Part shown: positions 23,416 through 30,667 of the stretch, in pieces | Numbering within the stretch: the first letter of the stretch is position 1 | Layout of the letters: each line of letters starts with the position of its first letter | Origin: an uncultured Clostridium sp. | Lineage (GTDB): Bacteria; Bacillota; Clostridia; Clostridiales; Clostridiaceae | Length of the DNA stretch: 32,576 bases | Direction: 5' to 3' | Assembly: GCA_937927335.1 (NCBI GenBank) | Contig: CALBDU010000020.1 | Coordinates: 1-32,576, forward strand | Notes under the pieces: model-generated | Seen by the model: only the letters and a program-made list of their open reading frames with translations | The model's database searches: none | Told to the model about the DNA's origin: nothing | Position numbers and translations under genes: made by a program

Positions 23416-24351
23416 ATGAGTGAAAAAACAAGCTTATATCTTTTAACAGGATTTTTGGGAGCAGGCAAGACTACTTTCCTGACAAATGTGTTAAAGGATT
23501 TGGAAGGCGAAAAAGTCGGAGTCATAATGAATGAATTTGGCAAGGTAGGGATTGATGGAGCAATCATTCAAAAGGAAGGAATGGAACTTGTGGAGATTAA
23601 CAGAGGCTCAATATTCTGTTCATGTCTTAAGATTTCTTTTGTTCATGCTATGATTGAAATGGCAGATAAAGGGCTTAAATATTTATTTGTAGAAAGCTCC
23701 GGTCTTGCAGACCCTTCAAATATTGGTGATGTAATGAATGCGGTAAGGGATCTAAAGGGAGATGTTTATGAGTATCAGGGAGCTATTTGTCTTGTTGATG
23801 CAGTACACTTCCTTGAGCAGATAGAAGACCTTGAAACAGTTGAAAGACAGCTTAAACACTGCCACCTTGCAGTTATAAGCAAGGCAGATTTGGTTGACCA
23901 GAGCACACTTTCAAATGTTATGGCTAAAATACGGGAAATCAACAGTGTTGTTCAGATTCAAATTGCTATACATGGAAAGCTTGACTATGAATTTTTAAGA
24001 GAAGACCTTATGAAATATCAATGGGTTGAATCAGAGGACACAACTAATACTCCAGAGAACAAACCAAAATCAATAAGTCTGGAATTTCAAGGAAGTTTAA
24101 CAAAGGAAGAATTATCAAGGTTCATTGATAGTGTTTCAGATGATACATTCAGAATTAAAGGATTCTTTAAACTTGAAGATGGATGGAATCAAGTTGATGT
24201 TGTTAATAAAAAGATAGACTATAAGCCTTCAGATACTCCTGAAAAAATATCAGAGCTTGTATTTATCTCTAAGGTAGGTCCGGCGGTTATAAAGAAAGTT
24301 TTCAACTCATGGAATGAGATTATCGGACAGGAAATGAAGCTTAAAAATTAA
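23416..24351 (+). CDS. COG0523 (CobW/G3E) GTPase
   Basis: 311-residue P-loop GTPase. Walker A is Gly-Phe-Leu-Gly-Ala-Gly-Lys-Thr-Thr (about 12-20); Asn-Glu-Phe-Gly and Glu-Ser-Ser-Gly-Leu-Ala-Asp-Pro are the switch motifs, and Ser-Lys-Ala-Asp is the guanine-specificity motif. Family members insert metals or cofactors into target proteins. The usual metal motif Cys-X-Cys-Cys is altered here to Phe-Cys-Ser-Cys-Leu. The C-terminal CobW_C-like region is present. GAGGAGG precedes the ATG. Placement behind an ArsR and a DUF2703 gene suggests metalloid- or metal-stress control. The client protein is unknown. Confidence 0.88.
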   Translation: MSEKTSLYLLTGFLGAGKTTFLTNVLKDLEGEKVGVIMNEFGKVGIDGAIIQKEGMELVEINRGSIFCSCLKISFVHAMIEMADKGLKYLFVESSGLADPSNIGDVMNAVRDLKGDVYEYQGAICLVDAVHFLEQIEDLETVERQLKHCHLAVISKADLVDQSTLSNVMAKIREINSVVQIQIAIHGKLDYEFLREDLMKYQWVESEDTTNTPENKPKSISLEFQGSLTKEELSRFIDSVSDDTFRIKGFFKLEDGWNQVDVVNKKIDYKPSDTPEKISELVFISKVGPAVIKKVFNSWNEIIGQEMKLKN

Positions 24352-24375
24352 TAAGCACACAAGGAGAGGTTTTAC

Positions 24376-24426
24376 ATGGAAATGAAAATATTGTACACAG
24401 GATGTAGAGCCTTTTGTTTAAAGTAA
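24376..24426 (+). pseudogene. 16-codon remnant of a thioredoxin-like small disulfide protein
   Basis: AGGAGAGG (24361-24369) is well placed before an ATG opening a 16-residue frame: Met-Glu-Met-Lys-Ile-Leu-Tyr-Thr-Gly-Cys-Arg-Ala-Phe-Cys-Leu-Lys, then TAA. The beginning resembles small redox-active disulfide proteins (typically M-x-I-K-I-L-G-T-G-C-x-x-C), which often accompany ars genes. The rest of the domain is missing and a terminator stem begins at the stop. A truncated gene is the likeliest reading; a genuine cysteine micropeptide is the alternative. Confidence 0.45.
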
Positions 24427-24468
24427 GAGACAAGCCGTATAATGCCTTATCATGACTTGTCTCTTTGT
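24425..24468. terminator. bidirectional terminator between arsenic operon C and the minus-strand operon
   Basis: Perfect 10-bp stem AAGAGACAAG (24425-24434) / CTTGTCTCTT (24456-24465) with a 21-base loop, placed between convergent genes. T-rich flanks are modest on both sides. Confidence 0.7.
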
Positions 24469-24470
24469 TC

Positions 24471-25493
24471 CTAATTAAATTTATATATTCTTCTTGCCAG
24501 CCTGTAAACATCAACAGTAATTTTTCTTCCAAGCTTCCCTGGCATGAAGGTCATTCCTCCAAGGGAGGTGTATTTTATTTTCCTGTACAGTACTGGATCA
24601 CTTTCCTTAAGAAAAGCCCAAAGCCCTTTCTGCTTCTGGATTGCTTCCTCGCTGCCGTCTATTGAAAGAAGAATAGTGGATATCGCCATCATCATGGATA
24701 AGTATCTAAGCATGTAGTTTGAAAGCTTAGGCTGATATTTTTTAAGTTCCTCCAGGTTATGGGATTCAATCATCATCCTTGTTACCCTGAGCTGCTGATC
24801 CACTCTTTTAATCATTACTTTTTCATTTACAGACTGGTCAGTTCGGCCTATGAAATATCGGTAGAAGTCCAGATTCATGTAATACAGCTTTTCAGTCTGA
24901 GGAAGAGGCTGGTATACAAATACGTTATCTACATAGAAGGTATGCTTTGGCAGCTCAATGCCGCTTTGGCGAAGAGTTTCGGTTCGATAGATAACGGAAT
25001 GCATCAGCAGGTATTGGGAAGGCTTGAAACGTCCCATGTCCTCCCAGGTAAATATCCTGTCCTCTGGAAAAATGTTGTGGTATTGTACTGTATAGCGGGT
25101 GTTGTCCTCCATATGTTCATATACATAATTGGTTATCAGAAGGTCTACAGGATCCTGAAGATGTGAAAAACTCCTGAGGGTATCCAGTATTTTGTGGAGA
25201 CTTTCCACATCTACCCAGTCGTCTGAATCCACCACCTTGTAGTATAAACCCTGAGCATTTCTCAGGCCCTGGTTTACACCTTCGCCATGACCGCCATTTT
25301 GCTGATGTATGGCTCGAATTATATCTGGATATTTTGCTTCATATTCATCAGCAATTTTACCGGTATCATCTGTGGAACCATCATCCACCAGGATTATTTC
25401 AACCTCATCGCCGCCTTCCAGCAAGCTGTTTATGCAGTTTTCCATGTATGCCGCCGAGTTGTAGCAAGGAACGGCAAAAGTTATAAGCTTCAA
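24471..25493 (-). CDS. family 2 glycosyltransferase
   Basis: 340-residue GT-A glycosyltransferase. The N-terminus reads Phe-Ala-Val-Pro-Cys-Tyr-Asn-Ser, followed by the nucleotide-sugar site Val-Asp-Asp-Gly-Ser-Thr-Asp-Asp-Thr, Gly-Gly-His-Gly-Glu-Gly-Val-Asn-Gln-Gly and the metal-binding Asp-Ser-Asp-Asp-Trp-Val. No membrane segment is obvious. The start codon is TTG (25493), supported by GGAGGG eight bases upstream and by the glf stop one base before it. Following UDP-galactopyranose mutase, it may transfer galactofuranose onto a surface glycan (inference). Confidence 0.88.
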   Translation of the reverse strand: MKLITFAVPCYNSAAYMENCINSLLEGGDEVEIILVDDGSTDDTGKIADEYEAKYPDIIRAIHQQNGGHGEGVNQGLRNAQGLYYKVVDSDDWVDVESLHKILDTLRSFSHLQDPVDLLITNYVYEHMEDNTRYTVQYHNIFPEDRIFTWEDMGRFKPSQYLLMHSVIYRTETLRQSGIELPKHTFYVDNVFVYQPLPQTEKLYYMNLDFYRYFIGRTDQSVNEKVMIKRVDQQLRVTRMMIESHNLEELKKYQPKLSNYMLRYLSMMMAISTILLSIDGSEEAIQKQKGLWAFLKESDPVLYRKIKYTSLGGMTFMPGKLGRKITVDVYRLARRIYKFN

Positions 25494-25494
25494 T

Positions 25495-26673
25495 TTAAAA
25501 TCCCTCCGTTTTTAAAAGCAAGTCTGATAATTCAAGGGCCTTGGATACAATTGCATCCATATTGTAGTATTTATATTCAGCAAGCCTGCCGATTAAATGG
25601 AAATCAACATAGGCGGAGGTAAGTTCTTTATATTTATTGTAAAGGGAATTATTTTCATCATTATTAATGGCATAATAGGGAATTTCCCCCTCAGCACCTG
25701 TATAGGCTCTGGAATATTCCTTGACAATTGTGGTAGCGTCCTTCTTAATTTGTCCACTTAAGTGCTTAAACTCGGTTATTCTTGTATATGGCTGGTCAAC
25801 TGTGTAGTTCACTGTGCCATATTCCTGGAACCACTCCCGGCCTAAGGTTTCAAAGCCGAAATCAAGAGTCCTGTAGGGGAGTCTGCCATATCTGCACTGA
25901 AAAAGTTCATCCAGGGCTCCGGTATAAATCAGGGTTCCATTAAAGTTTTCCCCATTAATAAGTATTTTATTTGTGGAGAATGTGACCAGATCCTTTATAT
26001 CTGTGGATAAAAGTACATCAATATTTTCATGCTGCAGCATGTTTTTAAAAAGCCCAGTATAGCCGTGCTCCGGAATTCCCTGATATCTGTCCTGGAAATA
26101 TCTGTTGTCACGGGAGATGAAAACCGGTACTCTGGCTGTTACAGCCGGATCTATTTCATCAGGGGAGGTACCCCACTGCTTTTGGGTATAATAAAGGAAT
26201 ACGTTATTGTAAACATAATCCGCCAGCTGGGAAAGTTCCTGATCCTGATTTTTTCTTAATTCAAGGATAGTTACCTTTTTATCCATGCCGTAGCTTTCCA
26301 CCAGCTTTTTTTCAAGCCTTTCAGCTTTGTCTGCCTCATAAACCATATGCAGGGAATTAAGGTTAAAGGGGATTGGAATAAGCTTTCCGTAAATATTCCC
26401 CGCCACTTCATGGCTATAGTCCCTCCATGGTGTAAAGCGCAGTAGATATTGGAAGGCCCGCTGGTCATTGGTGTGGAAAATGTGAGGACCATACTGGTGG
26501 ATAAGTATCCCTGCCTTATCATACACATCAAAGGCGTTGCCCCCTATGTGATCCCTTTTTTCAACTAAAAGAACCTTTTTGCCGCCACGCTGTGCCAGCT
26601 CTCTGGCACAAACAGCACCGGCAAAACCGGCACCGGCTATTATACAATCATATTTGTTGTTTACTATTGCCAT
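25495..26673 (-). CDS. glf: UDP-galactopyranose mutase
   Basis: 392-residue FAD enzyme interconverting UDP-galactopyranose and UDP-galactofuranose. The N-terminal FAD loop is Ile-Ala-Gly-Ala-Gly-Phe-Ala-Gly-Ala-Val. His-Ile-Gly-Gly-Asn-Ala, Gln-Tyr-Gly-Pro-His-Ile-Phe-His-Thr and Pro-Ile-Pro-Phe-Asn-Leu are all typical of bacterial Glf. It lies nine bases after the dipeptidase gene and directly before a glycosyltransferase, so the pair probably supplies galactofuranose to a cell-surface polymer. The ribosome site is weak (AAGTGAT), suggesting coupling to upstream translation. Confidence 0.95.
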   Translation of the reverse strand: MAIVNNKYDCIIAGAGFAGAVCARELAQRGGKKVLLVEKRDHIGGNAFDVYDKAGILIHQYGPHIFHTNDQRAFQYLLRFTPWRDYSHEVAGNIYGKLIPIPFNLNSLHMVYEADKAERLEKKLVESYGMDKKVTILELRKNQDQELSQLADYVYNNVFLYYTQKQWGTSPDEIDPAVTARVPVFISRDNRYFQDRYQGIPEHGYTGLFKNMLQHENIDVLLSTDIKDLVTFSTNKILINGENFNGTLIYTGALDELFQCRYGRLPYRTLDFGFETLGREWFQEYGTVNYTVDQPYTRITEFKHLSGQIKKDATTIVKEYSRAYTGAEGEIPYYAINNDENNSLYNKYKELTSAYVDFHLIGRLAEYKYYNMDAIVSKALELSDLLLKTEGF

Positions 26674-26682
26674 TTTATCACT

Positions 26683-28074
26683 TCAACTCTCTAAATTCGC
26701 CAATTCCATAATTGCCTTGGCATATATTTTAGTATTTAAAATCAGGTCGTCAATTGCTATGTTCTCGTTTGCCTTATGATCCAGATCCAATCTGCCGGGC
26801 AGTATAGGACCAAAGGCAACTATGTTGGGAATTTCCTTTGCGTAGGTACCCATTCCTATAGATAGAAGCTCAGGTGTAAGGCCGGTTTCCTCTTTATAAA
26901 CCCTCTGCAGCGTGGTGATCAAGGGGTGCTCCTTTGGGAAATAAAGGGGATGCTTGTGCCACAGGTTTTCGATACGCAAGCCTGCAGTTTTCAGCTTTTC
27001 TGCTAAGGGCTCCATCCAATGCTCCAGCTTGCTTTTTATTGGGTATCTTACGTTCAGCTTCATAACAAAATTATTTTCGCTGATGTCAACTGCCCCTATA
27101 TTGAAGGAAAGGTTTCCTGAAACCTCATCATATAAATTAATTCCAAGTTTCCTGCCTTCGGTATCAAACGCCACATTTTGGTTAAAGAAATGTATAAGCC
27201 TGGAGACCTCATCGCTGCCCTGAACATTTTCGTCAATAAATTTGAAAAGCTGCATCACTGCATTTTTACCTAGTTCAGGGGTACTGCCGTGAGCTGAAAC
27301 TCCATGGGATATTATTATCAGTTTTCCATCCCTTAATTCTGGGACAAGCTTTAGGCCTTCCTTTTGTGAAAAGCTTATGCATTTTTCATAAAGATCCTTA
27401 ATATTATCTGATTCTATTTCGGCCTCGGCACAGGAAGGCACCATATTTGCATAATGTCCTCCCTTAAGTCTTTTTATGAGGCTTCCATCCATAGAGATAT
27501 TTTTTACCACATCGAAAACTGTTATTCCTTTTTCAGCAAAAACCACAGGATAATGCCCGTCTGGAGTAAAGCCGTAAACCGGTGGCTTCTCAGTACTGTT
27601 ATATCTTGGCATATCCTTGCAGCCAGTTTCTTCATTGGTGCCGAATATAATACGAACCTTCCGCTTAAGAGGGATACCAAGCTCCTTAATGGCCTTTAAC
27701 CCGTATAGGGAGGATATTAAGGGTGATTTGTCATCAACAGTACCTCTTCCATAAATCTTTCCTTCATGAATTTCTGCACCAAAGGGAGGATAGTCCCAGC
27801 CATCACCTTGGGGCACTACATCAAGGTGGCCAAGCACTGCTATATATTCTTCACCAGTGCCGTATTCTGCATAGCCTGCATAGCCATCCAGATTAACAGC
27901 ATTGAAGGCCAGGTCCTGGCTCAAATTCAACATATATTCCAAAGCGTTGTTAACATCAGTGCCAAAGGGTGCCATATCCAAAGGCGCACCTTGGACACTG
28001 GGTATTCTAACAAGCTCCCTGGTTGAGGTAATAATATCTGACCCGTACAGATCAATCTGCTCGTCTAAAGTCAT
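26683..28074 (-). CDS. pepV: M20 dipeptidase PepV (Sapep type)
   Basis: 463-residue metallopeptidase of the M20 family. Metal ligands are visible: Leu-Gly-His-Leu-Asp-Val-Val-Pro, Gly-Arg-Gly-Thr-Val-Asp-Asp-Lys-Ser-Pro and Asn-Glu-Glu-Thr-Gly-Cys with the catalytic Glu. Length and motif order fit PepV/Sapep Mn- or Zn-dependent dipeptidases, which cleave dipeptides in the cytoplasm. Its ATG overlaps the stop of the preceding gene by one base, with GGAGG inside that gene, so the two are translationally coupled. Confidence 0.93.
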   Translation of the reverse strand: MTLDEQIDLYGSDIITSTRELVRIPSVQGAPLDMAPFGTDVNNALEYMLNLSQDLAFNAVNLDGYAGYAEYGTGEEYIAVLGHLDVVPQGDGWDYPPFGAEIHEGKIYGRGTVDDKSPLISSLYGLKAIKELGIPLKRKVRIIFGTNEETGCKDMPRYNSTEKPPVYGFTPDGHYPVVFAEKGITVFDVVKNISMDGSLIKRLKGGHYANMVPSCAEAEIESDNIKDLYEKCISFSQKEGLKLVPELRDGKLIIISHGVSAHGSTPELGKNAVMQLFKFIDENVQGSDEVSRLIHFFNQNVAFDTEGRKLGINLYDEVSGNLSFNIGAVDISENNFVMKLNVRYPIKSKLEHWMEPLAEKLKTAGLRIENLWHKHPLYFPKEHPLITTLQRVYKEETGLTPELLSIGMGTYAKEIPNIVAFGPILPGRLDLDHKANENIAIDDLILNTKIYAKAIMELANLES

Positions 28075-28535
28075 TATTTTTCCTCCGGGGTTTTTACGAT
28101 AAATCTGCAGCAGCAGTCACCGCTGGTTTTGCACAGAGGCCTTTCAAAATCAATTCCAAAGGCCTTGTAAAGGTCGTAATCTATTTCACAGTATATGGAA
28201 CCCAGGTCATTGGCCCCAAGCTGCTCCCACATGTCGTGCATAGGGCAGTAGGTTATATCTGCAGGGTTTTCAGGATCCTTTTCCCAGGAAATAGATGGCA
28301 TATCTTTTATTTTGGTATAGGTTTCATTATTTATGGGCAGGCCCTTTTCTCTAGCTTCCTCCAGCATTACCTCAGCTCTGGCCTCGCCGAATTTTCTTAT
28401 GGCTTCCCGAACAGCTTTTTTTCCTTCTTCAGCACCTAAACGGTCTATCATTTCACGGGCCATGAAATAATACATCTGGGCCATAAGCTTAGCCATTCTT
28501 CCTACAGGTTCGTCTGTACTTCTGATTTTGCTCAT
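28074..28535 (-). CDS. L-2-amino-thiazoline-4-carboxylic acid hydrolase-like protein
   Basis: 153 residues with the look of the ATC-hydrolase family: a helical N-terminal part (Arg-Met-Ala-Lys-Leu-Met-Ala-Gln-Met-Tyr-Tyr) and a C-terminal cysteine-bearing domain with Thr-Tyr-Cys-Pro-Met-His-Asp, Ile-Tyr-Cys-Glu-Ile-Asp-Tyr-Asp-Leu and Gly-Asp-Cys-Cys-Cys-Arg-Phe. Named members open the thiazoline ring on the way to cysteine, but most members, including this one, have no proven substrate. It lies between proC and pepV and overlaps the pepV start. GGAGG is present before the ATG. Confidence 0.75.
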   Translation of the reverse strand: MSKIRSTDEPVGRMAKLMAQMYYFMAREMIDRLGAEEGKKAVREAIRKFGEARAEVMLEEAREKGLPINNETYTKIKDMPSISWEKDPENPADITYCPMHDMWEQLGANDLGSIYCEIDYDLYKAFGIDFERPLCKTSGDCCCRFIVKTPEEK

Positions 28536-28552
28536 GCTAAAACCTCCAATTA

Positions 28553-29392
28553 TTATTCGGCTTTTCGGCCTACTTCTTCCATTCTAACTTTTCCTGCCTC
28601 TACGCAGTCCATGATGGCACCACGGAAGCCTCCCTTTTCAAGGGCCCTTACACCAGCTATAGTGCAGCCCCCAGGTGAGCATACATTATCCTTAAGCCTT
28701 CCTGGGTGTTCACCGGTTTCCAATACCATTTTAGCTGCTCCCATTACGGTCTGGGCAGCCAAAGCCTGAGCTACGTCCCTTGGAAGACCAGCCTCCACCC
28801 CGCCGTCTGCCATAGCCTCAATGAACATGTATACATAGGCAGGACCCGCACCGCTTACAGCTGTGATAGGGTCGATAAGGTGTTCTGGCACGATGAAGGA
28901 TACTCCAAGAGCGCTGAACATTTTATTAACCAGCTCCACGTCCTGCTGATCTGCAAATTTTCCCTTAGCCACTCCTGAGGCACCAATGTTAACAAGCATT
29001 GGGGTATTGGGAATAACCCTAACCACGTGAACTTCCTTAAGGGCTTTTTCTATGGTGGCGGTTTTGGCTCCGCCTACAATAGATACCACCAGCTGTCCTT
29101 CCCTGAAATTCAGGACTCCTGTGCTCTGGAGCACCTCCTGCAGGGATTGTGGTTTTATTGCAAGAAGAATAATATCGCAGTTTTTAACCAGATATTCATA
29201 ACCTGAGGCTCTGTCACTGCTTGAATTTGTTATATTGAATTTCTCTTTAAGAAAATCAAGCCTTGACTGAAGTATATCCATAACATAAACATCCTTGCTT
29301 TCAAAAAGACCCGCTTTAAGAAGCCCTCCTATTATGGCGCCTCCCATCTGGCCTCCGCCGATAAAGCCAATTTTTTTGCCTAACTTATCCAT
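28553..29392 (-). CDS. proC: pyrroline-5-carboxylate reductase
   Basis: 279-residue NAD(P)H-dependent enzyme making the last step of proline synthesis. The Rossmann loop Phe-Ile-Gly-Gly-Gly-Gln-Met-Gly-Gly-Ala is at 10-19. Val-Arg-Val-Ile-Pro-Asn-Thr-Pro, Ala-Val-Ser-Gly-Ala-Gly-Pro-Ala-Tyr and the C-terminal Ser-Pro-Gly-Gly-Cys-Thr-Ile-Ala-Gly signature complete the family. TGGAGG is about eight bases before the ATG. It is first in the minus-strand operon and has a good promoter 35 bases upstream. Confidence 0.96.
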   Translation of the reverse strand: MDKLGKKIGFIGGGQMGGAIIGGLLKAGLFESKDVYVMDILQSRLDFLKEKFNITNSSSDRASGYEYLVKNCDIILLAIKPQSLQEVLQSTGVLNFREGQLVVSIVGGAKTATIEKALKEVHVVRVIPNTPMLVNIGASGVAKGKFADQQDVELVNKMFSALGVSFIVPEHLIDPITAVSGAGPAYVYMFIEAMADGGVEAGLPRDVAQALAAQTVMGAAKMVLETGEHPGRLKDNVCSPGGCTIAGVRALEKGGFRGAIMDCVEAGKVRMEEVGRKAE

Positions 29393-29433
29393 TTACCTGC
29401 CTCCATTCTATTAATTTTATTCAATCTATTAAA

Positions 29434-29462
29434 ATCATATATTTTTTTAGCAAATAATTCAA
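29434..29462 (-). promoter_or_regulatory. promoter of the proC operon
   Basis: Read on the minus strand: -35 TTGAAT (29462-29457), 17-base spacer, -10 TATGAT (29439-29434). It is divergent from the riboswitch promoter at 29521. Confidence 0.6.
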
Positions 29463-29520
29463 TACTTATACAATTATCCAAGGCTATATTAATAAAATCT
29501 TAACATAATAAGAAACATTG

Positions 29521-29549
29521 TTGACATGAAAAACTCAAAGTAGTATTAT
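29521..29549 (+). promoter_or_regulatory. promoter of the first SAM riboswitch transcript
   Basis: TTGACA (29521-29526), 17-base spacer, TATTAT (29544-29549). The riboswitch begins about 20 bases downstream. Confidence 0.8.
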
Positions 29550-29570
29550 TGTTTATAAATTGAATATTTA

Positions 29571-29688
29571 ATTCTCATCAAGAGAGATGGAGGGACTGGC
29601 CCAATGATATCTCAGCAGCCTCACAGGTTCATTTGCCTGTAAAGGTGCTAATTCCAGCGTCAGATAAAGCTGACGGGAGATGAGAGAG
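29571..29688 (+). promoter_or_regulatory. SAM-I (S-box) riboswitch upstream of the YbaK/EbsC gene
   Basis: The S-box core is present: GAGGGACTGGCCC-type kink-turn segment, CAGCAGCC, GGTGCTAATTCC and GGGAGATGAGAG. Helix P1 pairs CTCATC (29574-29579) with GATGAG (29679-29684). The 3' strand of P1 (ATGAGAGAG, 29680-29688) can instead pair with CTCTCTCAT (29708-29716) in the downstream terminator, giving a complete off-switch in which SAM binding causes termination. Confidence 0.95.
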
Positions 29689-29706
29689 CGAACCGGTTTT
29701 GTATAT

Positions 29707-29742
29707 CCTCTCTCATTATTATTAATGAAAGAGGGTTTTTTT
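29707..29742 (+). terminator. riboswitch-controlled terminator before the YbaK/EbsC gene
   Basis: CCTCTCTCATT (29707-29717) / AATGAAAGAGG (29724-29734), one mismatch, then seven T residues that run into the start codon at 29743. The gene's own ribosome site (AGAGGG) lies in the 3' arm. Confidence 0.88.
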
Positions 29743-30201
29743 ATGAGCGTAGAAAGTGTTAAAAAATTTTTTGTAGATAAGGGGCTTCAGGATCCTGTGT
29801 TTACCCTGGAGGACTGCGGTGCTACAGTGGAGCTGGCAGCCAAGGCAATTAACGTGGAGCCTGAGCTCATTGCAAAAACTCTTGCCTTCAGGGTAAAGGA
29901 CAGGGATATATTGATCGTAACCCGTGGTGATGCAAGAATAGACAATAAAAAGTATAAGGAATATTTCAAGGCAAAGGCAAAGATGCTGGAGCATGATGAA
30001 GTGGCGGAAATTACCGGCCATCCTGTTGGAGGAGTGTGTCCCTTTGGTCTTAAAAATCCTCTTGAGGTTTATGTAGATGAATCCATAAAGGACTATGATT
30101 ATGTATATCCTGCTGCAGGTTCAAAATTTACGGCACTTAAGATTAAGCCTTCCGATATCCTTAAGCTCACAAATGCAGTAGTGGTGGATGTTTGCAAGTA
30201 A
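29743..30201 (+). CDS. YbaK/EbsC-family aminoacyl-tRNA deacylase
   Basis: 152 residues. The YbaK fold is recognisable from the N-terminal Phe-Phe-Val-Asp-Lys-Gly-Leu, Ala-Lys-Thr-Leu-Ala-Phe-Arg, and Gly-His-Pro-Val-Gly-Gly-Val-Cys-Pro-Phe-Gly, which contains the conserved GxxxGGVxP signature. Family members remove mischarged amino acids from tRNA, for example Cys from tRNA-Pro. The frame is open further upstream, but ATG 29743 has the only good ribosome site and lies after the riboswitch terminator. Control by SAM is unexpected for this family and suggests a link to methionine or cysteine status. Confidence 0.88.
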   Translation: MSVESVKKFFVDKGLQDPVFTLEDCGATVELAAKAINVEPELIAKTLAFRVKDRDILIVTRGDARIDNKKYKEYFKAKAKMLEHDEVAEITGHPVGGVCPFGLKNPLEVYVDESIKDYDYVYPAAGSKFTALKIKPSDILKLTNAVVVDVCK

Positions 30202-30225
30202 TTTACTAAAATTCAAAAAAAAGTA

Positions 30226-30254
30226 TTGACATTCCTGTGATAGGAGTATAGAAT
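30226..30254 (+). promoter_or_regulatory. promoter of the tandem riboswitch leader
   Basis: TTGACA (30226-30231), 17-base spacer, TAGAAT (30249-30254). No further promoter is apparent before the sulfhydrylase gene, so both riboswitches are on one leader. Confidence 0.8.
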
Positions 30255-30275
30255 AAATATCAATAACTAAATAAG

Positions 30276-30384
30276 TTATCAAGAGCGGCGGAGGGACTGG
30301 CCCCATGAAGCCCGACAACCAGCATTCCCCATTAGGATGTAATGGTGTCAATTCCTGCAGGTTTTATAACCTGAGAGATAAGAA
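30276..30384 (+). promoter_or_regulatory. SAM-I riboswitch, first of a tandem pair
   Basis: The core GGAGGGACTGGCCCC, GACAACC and GGTGTCAATTCC segments match S-box RNAs. P1 pairs TTATC (30276-30280) with GATAA (30377-30381). GATAAGAA (30377-30384) can alternatively pair perfectly with TTCTTATC (30407-30414) inside the terminator, acting as anti-terminator when SAM is scarce. Confidence 0.93.
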
Positions 30385-30401
30385 CATTAACAAGCTTGTT
30401 T

Positions 30402-30434
30402 GCTGCTTCTTATCGAGGCAGCTTTTATATTTTG
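30402..30434 (+). terminator. terminator of the first tandem SAM riboswitch
   Basis: GCTGCTTC (30402-30409) / GAGGCAGC (30415-30422), one G-U pair, loop TTATC, followed by TTTTATATTTT. Confidence 0.85.
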
Positions 30435-30460
30435 CTATTGCCTAAAATTTAATAACCAAT

Positions 30461-30564
30461 TCTCATGAAGAGAGGTTGAGGGACTGGCCCGATGAAACCT
30501 CGGCAACCTTCAGATCATTTATCTGAAAAGGTGCCAAATCCAACGCGTACAGCGAAAGATGAGA
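30461..30564 (+). promoter_or_regulatory. SAM-I riboswitch, second of a tandem pair
   Basis: The S-box core is complete: GAGGGACTGGCCCGATGAAACC, split by its usual helices from GGCAACC, GGTGCCAAATCC and GAAAGATGAGAG. P1 pairs TCTCAT (30461-30466) with ATGAGA (30559-30564). AAAGATG (30555-30561) can pair with CATCTTT (30601-30607) of the following terminator. Confidence 0.95.
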
Positions 30565-30592
30565 GCAGCCAATCAATTTTTGATTGTCATGA

Positions 30593-30630
30593 GCCTTTTT
30601 CATCTTTTGTGAAAAAGGCTTTTATTTTTG
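30593..30630 (+). terminator. terminator of the second tandem SAM riboswitch
   Basis: Perfect 10-bp stem GCCTTTTTCA (30593-30602) / TGAAAAAGGC (30610-30619), then TTTTATTTTT. Confidence 0.93.
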
Positions 30631-30667
30631 CCCCAAGTTAAAATTAATATATAGAGGAGAGAGTGTA

